From Ascoidea tarda (nom. inval.) (Eukaryota > Ascomycota > Saccharomycetes > Ascoideales > Ascoideaceae): DNA of 27,987 nucleotides. The stretch lies in contig JAKTTS010000175.1 in assembly GCA_030560485.1 (NCBI GenBank), positions 1-27,987 of the forward strand. The letters are read 5' to 3'. Below are positions 17,205-27,987 of the stretch, piece by piece. Each line of letters opens with the position of its first letter. The first letter of the stretch is position 1. Below the pieces are notes generated by a model. That model was given only the letters and a program-made list of their open reading frames with translations. It did not search any database and had not been told where the DNA came from. The translations under genes and the position numbers were made by a program.

Positions 17205-20200
17205 CTAAAGATAGCACATCCATGGTGCATCTGCACTAGCCAAATTAATAGGATGAGTTGCCAGAGATATTAAATTAACAACTCCTTTAGTAGCAAGTTC
17301 TGCATTAGAATCAATTTCACTAATCAGCTCCAATTTTTTAAATATTTCTTTATTATTGATTTCAACACTATTTTTCAATAATGATGGTGAATCTTGAATT
17401 CGAAATTCTTTTTGAACATTCCATGAAAGAACTTCATCTCTAACAAATAAACACAAATATTGCTCCATATCAAACTCCGGTTTAGATAGACATTTGGCTA
17501 TTATAAATAAATGCGCAGAAAATATTCCTTCTAATCCAGCTTCTCCCATCAAATTTTGAATATTTGGTGTTAATCTAAATGGAACCATCTCTAAACTCTT
17601 GAAAACTGGGATAGTAAATTTATCTATAAGATTTAATGGTAATTTGGATGGTAGCATACTTGTAGTAAAAACATTCCCAGTTGCAATATTAACATGAATT
17701 TTTCTAGGATACCTTGATATGATAGATGTTAAATATGTCATAAAACAAAATGATGCATATTGTGATGTAAATTGTTTTCTAAATATCCAAAAATCTTCGT
17801 ATTTGGGATACAACTCCATAAAATAATCTCTAAATACTGTTTTGGGAACAAACAAACTTTGAATTGCTGGCAAAATTTCTACTCTTATACTATTAAACTC
17901 AGCTTTAGGTAACCTTTCATTAGATGATTGTCTTATCTTTTTAATTGTATAAAGAAGAGGTTCATCCACATCTTGTTTTCTCTTTCGACAAAATATCTCA
18001 TAAATTTTTTGCATCGTTATATAATTAGAATCATCATTTAAGATTCTAATATGTGGTGCTAAAGGAACTGCAATTGGAATTGTAAATTTGATGTTTCTTG
18101 ATCGAGATTGAACTTTATAAAGTAATTCATTTCCAAATATACGATACATTTGAAAGTTTCGTTCTTCTCTTCTTGACTGACGATTAGCAGGTGATTGAAC
18201 AGTAAATAAATGCAATGATCCATCATCTCCTCTAATTTTCAATCTTTTAAAACAAGCAGTCGAGCCTCTAAATAAATCAACCGTTGGCAAAAACCTTTCA
18301 ATCTTGATAAAATGCATATTATTATCTTTATTTTCTAAATATTGCCCTGGAATTTCTATCTCCTCAAATTTTTGATGATGAAATTGTGTTAGATGAGAAG
18401 AAAATCCTTCTAAATTGGTCTTTTGAATTCTTCTATCAAGTTTATTTTCAAGTCTTGCTTTCCATTTTTTTAACCTAACCATATATGTATCCAAATCAGG
18501 TTTAGATTCAACAAGATCTCTCTCAAATTTAGCCCTAATCAATTTGGGCAAAACTGTTGAAGAAAATCGTTTTATGTTTTCAACTATTAATTTAGGAACC
18601 TTTTTGTCTTTGGAAGGATTATAAAGATATTGAACAACATCATTTATCAATGCAATTACTAAACGGAAGGCATCTTCATCAGCAGTCGGTTTGAATTTTT
18701 GACTAATAATATCAACTAACGATTCCAATGAAAGAGCTAATAAAGGATGCCCAGTTTTAAGAATGCCCATAATTTCATTAACATGAAGCCAAGGCTGTGG
18801 TTTATTTCCAGAATTTGGAGTGTTAGGTGGTAGTTGCATAGAAATATCTAAATTGCCTTCTTGATTTTGGGCAACTGCCATTGCTTGGCTTTTAGCAAAC
18901 AAATCTTCCTTCGTGGTTCTTAATAGAAAATGAAGGGCTTGAGGATAGATTTTTGAAATTTTATTCAACAAAGATTTAACAAGAAGAGCCTCTTTACGAG
19001 ACAAAGAGCTAAGTAATTGAGGAATAAAAGTAATCCAGTACCACACAGGGACATCCCCACTGTATGTGTTAAAAGTTGAGGCCAAATCAATATTTTCATC
19101 ATCCAAACTAATAAGCCATAAAATACGTGCAAGAACTCTTCTTGTTTTTCCATTCTTATAAAGACCCGCTGCTTGCAAATAACAACTGATAGCATAACGA
19201 GCAGCTACAGATCGTTTAGGATTGGCTGTGAAACATCTATCATTAAAAAATCCCCATTCAGCCCAACCTTTGGCTAAATGAACAAAATTTTGAACGGCCG
19301 CAGCAAATGATTGGTTAGCTTCATTTTCTTGATTCAATTTTGCTAAAAACATTCCTTTCAATGCAAAAAATTCAGCTTTTTGTGATGGACTGAAGTAGCC
19401 TAAATTAGTATTGCTTATAACATCAAGACCTGTATTAAGTTCATCTTCATTTTCATAATGACACTTAGCTTGCTCTCGTAATTTCAAGAAAGCTTCTTGA
19501 ATTTCAATATTAGGTAGTGTATAAATTCTGGTTAATTGGCTTATGCAAACGGATGGCATATTGTGTTTTCTAGCAACATGTGCAAAACGGTTTATGACCC
19601 AAGCAATTTCATGATAACCACGATAAGCATAGGAGTTAGTATTATTGTTTCCATTTCCATTGGCTGTTTGTGCGGCTGGCATAAAAGGCATGTAAACGTT
19701 ATTTACCACAGTAAAGGCGTGTTGTCTCCAAGTTACTAAATCATTCCAAATGTTAATGTCGTCCCAATTGTTCGGCAAACGTTCACGCCAAGCTTGTAAA
19801 ACTCTTTTTAGTTCTTGAGATTTCTCTTCAAAATTTTGATTATTAGTTGTGATCAAGCTGTTATATACTTGGCTTGCTTCCATAAATTCAATGTATTGCT
19901 GAAAATTGTGCAATAATGGAATATGTGCAACAGTAAATCTGGTAGGAAGAGAACACCATTTTCTCAAAGATAACTGAATACCTTCTTCACAATTATTATA
20001 AAGTTCAGCCCCTTTTTGTTCACGACGAGCAACAGCCTGCAAACATAGAAATGTTTGAAATATCCGTCTTCTTGGAGTTGGAACTTCCATTGCAATCCGA
20101 ACATGATTTTCTAAGTGTTCTTTACCATCGTTCCAATCAGCAACCCGCCAGCCACACTCTAAGAAAAGATCAGTAAACCCTTCATGTTTTGCAAGTTCCG

Positions 20201-23200
20201 TAAGAACATCCCAGTGCTGAAGTTTTTCTGCGCAAAAAATCCAATTGTCCTCCCATAAAGAGTATTCAGATTCACCATATGGCAATACACCGCTTCTAGC
20301 CTTAATTTGCGCATCTTCATATTTTTGTAATGCTTTATCCCACAACCCAATCTGTTCAAAAGAAAGAGCAAATGATGTTTCACTATATTTTGCCCGTCGT
20401 CTCCATAATCCATAAAACATATCTAATTCTTGTAGAGAAGCATATAGTTCAACTAAAGCATCTTCATTGATTTCTTTAACCTTTGAATTTTCAACAGGAG
20501 AGTTGAAATTGTTTTCTTCTAATATTTTGAAAGACTGGTACCAACTATTATACGTATAACCTAAATATTTAACCAATTGAGGTGGCAACTGCAAATCTGG
20601 ACATCTTCCAACTGCTTCTAATAAAGTCAAGATAACATTCTGAGGTTTAGAAGCCTGCACAATATGATATTCCCTGGAAAGTAAAACCACCATAAATTGC
20701 ATAAAATCCATTTTTTCTTTAACTGGAACAGTTCTATAGGCTATTGGAAATAATTGAAGCCATAAGTTATGACCAACAATATTATTTTGATAACACAATT
20801 CAATTAAAGGGTTTATCAAATCACAAGCTTTTACTGTACCCACTTTGATCAAGAATTTCTGATGTTCATCGAGAAAATTTTGAAGTTCTGGATGTTTTTC
20901 TTCTTTCTCCTTAGAATCCTGAATAAAACAACCTTCGTCTAAATCGAATAAGGAGGAAAACTTGAAATTATCTTGTGTTAATTTTAATTTATAGTTTGGC
21001 TCAAAGGAACCCAATAATAATTCAGAAGCTTGATTGAGCCAATAATAATCAGCAATATGTTCCCAATTTTGCTTTTTAATAACATAATAAAAACGTTCAG
21101 TTAAATCTGTTTCGAGACTTTCATTAAGAACAAACATTAGTTTTTTTCTTATTTCTATGTCTTTAAATTTGGTTCCCGCTAAGAAAGGTTTTTCCATTCT
21201 GGAGGTTAACTCGCTGAAAAGAAATGTTTTGTTTTCAAAAATAGAGACAATAATGTTAAAAAAGTCCTTTGACAACAAAAAAAGATTCCTGTTTTCAAAT
21301 GAAAGCATTTTGGTCAATATCAATGATTTTTCTTTGACAGTAGGAAACAAATCCTTAGAAAAAACCCATTTTTTCACTTGATCTAATATAATCTTCAAGA
21401 GGTTCTTGTTTGAAGAGTTTTCTATAAACTGACATAATTGGTTTAGAAAATCATGTCTTTGATCCCCCATATTCATCATTCTGAGAGAACACAAATCAAT
21501 AATACACTGCAAACTTTTAGCCATTATTTTAAAATCCAACTCTTGATTAGCAGAGCTGGAGTCATTAATATTGTTGTTCATATCTTTAAAAAGCCTGGCA
21601 AAAGACTTCAATATTAAAGGAAAAAGATTATCCACCAATAGAGGTTCAAACTTAGCTATACTAGAACATGACATAATTCCTGAAGCTATTTTGACATTTG
21701 TGTTGCTACTGAGATTTTCAGTTGTGATAGAAACCAAGAATTTGACAAACTCCTTGGCCTCCTCAAATTTTTTCTCCACGTCACTGCAAATATCAAAGAT
21801 AGCTTTAAGTATATTATCTAATAAATCCTGCAAGTTTTTTTGAACCTCATAATTATCACATTTCAGACAGTTTTCAAATAATTTTTTTAAGTATGATAGA
21901 TTTGAGACAATCCAAGCTGAATCCTTTGATTCTATAACAATACAAAATACTTCCAAAGAATTCAATGTATAGACAATCGATGAAATGGTGGAAAAATCAA
22001 TATTTATCAAAAATTTTTCAAATAAACTCAATTTGATATTAACCACTGACCATTCTTTGAATTGAAGAATTTCTTGCAATATTCGAACAGATCTTTGAAT
22101 ATTTTCAACTTCTGTAGCGCGCTGACTATTGTAATTAATATATTTTATTAAGTGTGATATGTAGGCCTCCTTTTGATTTAAAGGTATTTGATAGAAAATA
22201 TTTGAGTTTTCTCCATCAGCGACAGATTTTGAACCTTCAGGTGACTTATTTGACGATTTCATAATATGAACCTTTTTTTCCCATTTCAAAATAAGCTCAG
22301 CAAGATCAATTGCATACAACTGATTCTCTGTGGGCATATTCATCTGCAAAATCAATTTTCCAATAGCATTGATAATATTTGAGGTGAAGTGCTCTCTCGC
22401 TAAAAAAAAAGCATCCATGTTATTAATAATAAACTGATAGATATTAAATACCTGAATGACAGAATAACCTTCTTCAGATAGTATTCTTCTAACTAATCTT
22501 AACCAATTTGAAGTAGGAATACCTGGATTCATTTTTAAAGGCATGACTGGAGCCAACAGATTGAGTGACAATTTCACTAAATTTTTTGTTTCTGGAGTAT
22601 GTGAACGAAGCAAAGCAATAAAAATGTTGCTAATTATTTTTGTGGGAGTGTCAAAACTGATAATAAAGTAAGACATTGTAACATATGCAGCATGTTTAGT
22701 CAAAAGATCATCCAATTTGGAGAATTCCCAACTGAACTTAATGATATCTTTCCTAATATCAGAAACAAGAGGTTTTGAGTATTTTATAAGAAAAGCCGTC
22801 ATTTGTAACAATTCAAACCGATAAAAATCTATCGGTCCAGCCCTATGATCAGATATCAAATCATTGGTAGCTCTCCATATTTTAGAACAAATTAAGTTAA
22901 ACCAGACTGATTCCTTTTGACAAATTTTCGAAAGACTTTGATTTTTGTAACATTCATAAATAATAATTGAATTTATGATATTCTTGAAAAGATAAACTTT
23001 GGTTTTTAGTGAGCAAACAGGATCAATTGCCATATTGACACACTTGAGTAAATATTCTTGACGCAATTCGACATCATCAGATTTAACAATGTTTAAAAAT
23101 ATATAGTCTTTTAATTCAAATGCCATATCTGTTTTTGTTGAACAAACCAAATCAATGAGTTTTAAAACTGAATCTTGGCTATTAGGATGACCTTTAAAGT

Positions 23201-26200
23201 AACTAACAAATAATTTCTGAAATTTATCAAATGATTGAAGAACCTGAAAACGCACTTCGGTTTCAAATCCCTGAGCTTTCTCAAATATGATAACACTTTT
23301 GGACAACAGACAAATATTGTTCAATAATAATAGTTTATTATCAAGCCATTTGGGATTCGTTTTAACCAATGCGGAAACAACATCTATAAAATTAGCATAT
23401 TTTGCACATTTTATAGCGGGGGTTGGTTCCTGAATTATGTTTTGATATATTTCTGAAATATTGTCCAGTATAACTTCAGTTAATTTAGGACATTCTTCCA
23501 TACTTATAAAATCGGCAAAAAGAATTCCGATATATCTCTTATGAAAATGATTAGTAAAATATTCGTAACCTTCTTTGAAAAACCTGTTAAGATATTTTGC
23601 AACTGGTCTTCTAAATGGGGAACCTTTACGTCGTCTCAATTGAGTTTCAAGATAATCCAATTTAGACATAATATCACCAAAATACATGTTTGCTTTAGGA
23701 GGAAGAACATAGAATATATTTAGCACTGCAACAATTATTTTAACTGTTGGATGACTTTCCAAGTCTGCCAAAGAAATCTGATGCAATGCATTTTCTTTGG
23801 CATAAGAACTAACATGATCAAGCAATTTTTTCCCTATCTCAACTTTGAAATAAGTAATAAGCAATTGCAAAAGACGCTCCAACGCATTCAAACTAGGAAC
23901 TGTAAGTTTTGAATGATTTGACAAAGTAGATAACATTGGACGAAGTCCTTGTTGAAGTAGTTCTTTAGGTAGTTTGAAATTGGAATCCAAACTATTTTTG
24001 AGAGCAAGATGTGCAGCATCAATTACTTTGGAAGATGGAGAACATAAAGATTTGAAAAATACAGCAAGCATTCTATTCTTAATTTTATGTTGTGGTGGTG
24101 CCGTAAAATAAGATTTAGACAAAGCTAATGATAGAAGACGAATACAGGATACCCTTAATTTAATTAAATGAGTGGAAGTTTTGTAATCATTGAGGTTGAT
24201 TGCAAGCAGCTCATCATCTGCATCTGCTAATTGTAATGTTTCATGAAGCAACCTATTTAATTCTTCATCAAATTTCAAAAATGTTCCTTCTAATCCTAAA
24301 CAAAATGTAATAGCATCAATGTTTCCTATCTGCATTGTAAATGGCAATGCCCTTAAAGGCTTACGAAAGATAGGTGTCAATAAATTAGCTTTACAAGGCA
24401 ATATTATCTCGGCAATTGGAACTTTTGTAGCTTCCGACAACACTTTTAGTGATTCTTGAGAAGTTTCTCGCACGATTTCTTTGGAATTTGCTAGATCATA
24501 AACAAGAGCGCCAACAATTTCTCCAAATGTATGTGATGTAGTCTCTTTTTGTTCCTTACCTTTATTGCATTTTTCTAAAATTTTCAAAATCAAGCTTTTG
24601 GTTTCAGTTGTAACTTCTTCAGGCACGTTTGAATGAGAATCTCTCAAAACAAAAAAAAGAGCACGAATAAGTTCCGACTGATATTGATTAAACCAAGAAG
24701 AAGGAATAGGCAAGTCTTCAATCATTGTCTTCAAACCAAATACCCCGCCCAATTTCATATAAAACAACTCTTCATAGCATTCATGAGTGAACCTGTTAAG
24801 CATCACCTGAAGCAATGGATAAAATGCAGCGTCTTCATTTGACCCAAATAAAGTCACACTTGCCTTATATATATCCTTGATTGCTTCAATACCTTGTTCA
24901 TATACCTCCCTTTTGTTTGAGCTTAAAGCAAACACAATTGCATCTAAGATCACACCTTCGTCAATAAAAACATCGCCTTCGAGGTCATCTATATCAAAAG
25001 AACGCTCAGCTTTTCTTCTTCCAATAACGGATTTTCCCAAAAATAAAATAGTAAAATGATTACATAGCCCTTTAATCAACTCTTTTGCGTTATCCTTAAC
25101 TTTAGGAATAGATACAGAAAAAAATAGTGATTTTAATAACTCAATAATCAATTCTTGTTGACGGTTTAACACTGCTGGATCAATAATAACTCCATCTGAT
25201 AATGCCTTGGTGTCTTCAATCTTAAGTTTCAACAACAAACTAGTACATCCTTGAATACGGGCTTTAATGTCTTGTGGCATGTCAAAATTAATAAAGAGTT
25301 TCAAAACAGCGGTTAAATAATAGTATGCATTAATTCTATAATGGTTCAACTCTTTACTTGGGCGTTCGGCTTCTATCAAAGTGATTGCAGCCTCAATCCC
25401 TGGGGTAATAGACATTTTTGTTTTGGATGACAAACCTGCAATTTGAAAATTTGCAAAAATTTCTTGAAAAAGTTTTGTAGCAGGTTTTAAATCATTGGTA
25501 GTGCTAAAAAATTTTCGATTTCTTCCACCAAGCTTACCCAAGATTCTAACAGCTGTATGGCTTTGAGTGTGCAAAAATGGTAAAGGTTTAAGATGTTTCC
25601 ATAATCCCTTCATAACATCCTCGATGACAGGTTCAATTATAGGATCAAAAAATTCAGCAGTTAAGTTATCAACGCAAAGTTCTAAAGTTCTTAAACCTTG
25701 GGGCACCAACTCATAAGAACCATTCAAAGCATGAACTAGAGGTTTCATCAAATAAAACAAAAAGGGAACCAAAACGCTTAATCGAACTGGAACAGTTAAA
25801 CATAATTCAGCATAAAGATCTCTTTCTTGAAGAGTCCTTGAAGATTTGATTGCATAATTAAAGTATTTCAATAACATTTTTAGTAATGGGTAAAATTCTT
25901 TATTAAGATTTCCTCCAGCAATATATTTAAATAAATATTTTATGACCAAAAAATATACTATGGGTTGCTTTGAGGTAGAGGCAAGTTTTAATGAAGTTAA
26001 AATTAAGTCATTAATATGAGGAAAAAGAACAGCTTCATTGTTTTTTGAAGAAACAAGATTATTTAAAAAACATAATTTGAATAATCTGATCAAAACATTT
26101 GAACGAAGGAGATTAATTTTACCCAAGTCTTCAAGTTTGTTTTTTAAGAAATTAATCAAAATACCGACAAAATTTGCTGAAGTAATATCAGTCATCATGA

Positions 26201-27939
26201 AAAACTGAGGAATATGCAATAGAATAGGATTTTCTAGAATATTTTCGTATAAAGTATCCATCAATTCTTGAACTATTTCATTGAATGTGGCCAAGTCAAG
26301 ATAAAAAAACATAGTCGCAAAAAGTTCCATCATTTCCTTTTCATCCTTTGAGTTTGACATTGAAAACATGGTTGAAGACATATCAAATGCTTGGTTATTT
26401 GCTTCTTCATTGTTTTTCAATTCATTAATTGAAGTTTGAAAGTACTTTAAGCCATCTAAAGCTTCTTTAAATAGTTTGATTAAAATGTTGACTTCTTCGA
26501 AAGAAAAAGAGCAGGCAAATTGTTCCCAAAGCTGTTTATTGAAATCAGATATGGGGGTTGGATTACTTTCTTTCAAGTAGCTTATAATATTTTTCAAAAA
26601 ACCCATCAAATTTTTGTAGATATATCTCATTTCAACAATTGGATCGTGATGGTTTGAGTTTTGATGTATAATAATAAGAGCTTTACTCTGTAAATCATTA
26701 AAACTATATATTTCAAAATTTTCCTCCTTTTTATCTGAGGAATCAATTGACTCATCAATGTTTTTATCGTCGTTGAAACTAGGGCTTGAAGAGTTGGACA
26801 TTTTGATGTCACCATCAGGGTCTGTTTTAATAGTAAAGTCGTCATCATTTTGAGTTGTTTCATTACGGTTTTTGAATTTTGAGTGAATTCTAACATTGTT
26901 TAATTTTTTCTTTTCATACTGTCGAGATTTTTGAATCAAACTTGGATATTCACGATTTAGAATTTGAAATTCTCTAGCAAAAGCATCGATCATAATCATA
27001 TATAATTGTCTTGCTTCTTTTTTGTTGGGCAACTTTGATATGCTATCAAGAAGGTTGACTAGCAATTTTCCAGACATTATGTGAACTGTTGTTGCTAATG
27101 ATTCGTCGTATAGAATTTTTGAAAAATATATCAATGATTTTTTTATTTGTTCTGGAGATAGTTCTGCTCTAAAAGTGTGAATAAAATCAGCAACTGCGCT
27201 AAAAGCAAAAGGTCTAGTTGTTTCATAATTGGTGAAACTATCGCCGATTAGGATTTTTTCGTCAAACAAATCATCAATTATTGGGATAAAAAGCTTTTTT
27301 AATTTTGTTGAGAGAATGTTACGAAAGGCAACAAATATTTCTCTTCTTGAAGAGTTTAATTCGCTTGGACAATCTTGTAGTAGCATTAAAATAAAACGAG
27401 GTATGATTTTGCTGTAGTTTTCCAATACATCAATACAGTAGCCTCTGATTAGTATGTAAGCTAAGAAGGAAGCAGTTTTAACTTGACAGATAATGAAGTC
27501 GCAATAAAGAGACCTGTTTTTAATTAGGGGTGAAACGGATGTTAATTTCTCACCTTTTGATTCAGCCAAGATCCTTGCATTTTTTTGGTGGGTTGCTTCT
27601 AGTTGCAACACAGTCATTATATGAGGAATTACGTTTGGTAAAGTAGTTTTGATTAGTTGTTTGTGAGAAGAAACTAAAGCAAAGACGGTTGAGGGGCAGT
27701 CAGCCAAAGTTTTAAAGGAACTCATAGCTGGAAGTAATGAATTAGAAAGCGCGACCAGATTCAGATCGTCATTGTTGCCGGTAAAAGAGGTAGGTAAAAA
27801 AGATATTGATTTTGCAGGAGAGTTTGATTCTATTATTTCTTCTTTTATTTGAACATCCTTATCATTCCCAATATTATTGGTATTCTGACTGTTACTGTTA
27901 TTCTGATTCATAATCAGGACGTTATTATTATCGTTGTTG

Positions 27940-27987
<48 letters not shown>
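17205..27987 (-). CDS. TRA1: Tra1, SAGA/NuA4 activator-binding subunit (5' end outside window)
   Basis: A PIKK-family pseudokinase that receives transcription activators for the SAGA and NuA4 histone acetyltransferase complexes in the nucleus. From the Met at 27911 there are 3568 residues without interruption. HEAT repeats come first (LLQDCPSEL, DESLATTVHIMSGKLL, LTVPVRLSVL, ALPFTMQIGN), then the FAT domain from about 2300 (DMFYGLWRRRAKYSET near 2490; the block YRGYHEIAWVINRFAHVARK near 2760), the PI3K-like domain about 3185-3500 (HHQKFEEIEIPGQYL), and FATC ending SADAPWMCYL. The kinase loop has RYPRKIHVNIATGNVF instead of GDRHxxN/DFG, as in all Tra1/TRRAP. The Met at 27911 is probably internal: the frame stays open upstream as a poly-Asn run to the window edge, and the N-terminal HEAT portion expected from the S. 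cerevisiae protein (3744 aa) is missing before the conserved SSFKTLADCPST. Confidence 0.98.
27933..27987 (-). repeat. Poly-Asn-coding (AAT)n tract at the window edge
   Basis: In TRA1 sense this is AAT repeated 14 times, then AAC four times, all in frame with the ORF, followed by a short linker to the Met at 27911. The plus strand reads (ATT)n up to the last base, so the tract may continue beyond the window. Confidence 0.9.

Overview
This window looks like nuclear DNA of an ascomycete budding yeast (Saccharomycotina) with a very AT-rich genome. The signs are the genes themselves (an Aro1 pentafunctional protein, a Dnf1/Dnf2-type flippase, and Tra1), asparagine-rich insertions coded mostly by AAT/AAC, one textbook yeast intron (GTATGT...ACTAAC...AG), and many AT-rich microsatellites. 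CTG codons are very scarce. Two of the few I checked sit where Saccharomyces Tra1 (from memory) has Val or Ile, which favours Leu decoding, although a third aligns with Ser. I cannot name the species.

Layout from left to right. 1-1086 (+) is the 3' end of ARO1: the end of the dehydroquinase domain plus the whole shikimate dehydrogenase domain. A 243-bp convergent spacer follows. 1330-6657 (-) is a complete DNF1/DNF2-type P4-ATPase with a long Asn-rich N-terminus; its 5' coding part holds a perfect 40-bp palindrome. 6658-11960 is a 5.3-kb gene-free spacer with three parts: a purine-rich leader flanking DNF1, a strikingly GC-rich island (about 7120-7720), and about 4.2 kb of pyrimidine-biased DNA with many tandem repeats. 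11961-14363 (+) is an Asn/Ser-rich protein of unknown function; its ATG lies in a 23-nt first exon ahead of a 141-nt intron. 14364-15686 holds a second GC-rich island with a decayed tRNA-Ser-like unit, several perfect hairpins and promoter-type motifs. 15687-16823 (+) is a multi-pass membrane protein gene that I read as two exons. 17205 to the window edge (-) is TRA1, whose open frame runs off the right end through a poly-Asn tract.

The genes do not form a pathway: aromatic amino-acid synthesis, lipid flipping and SAGA/NuA4 transcription sit side by side, as is usual in yeast. No intact transposon, virus-like element or CRISPR array was seen. The parts most worth a second look are the two GC islands, which share several short words and may be related; the palindrome in DNF1; the two introns; and the skewed, repeat-laden 4.2-kb spacer.
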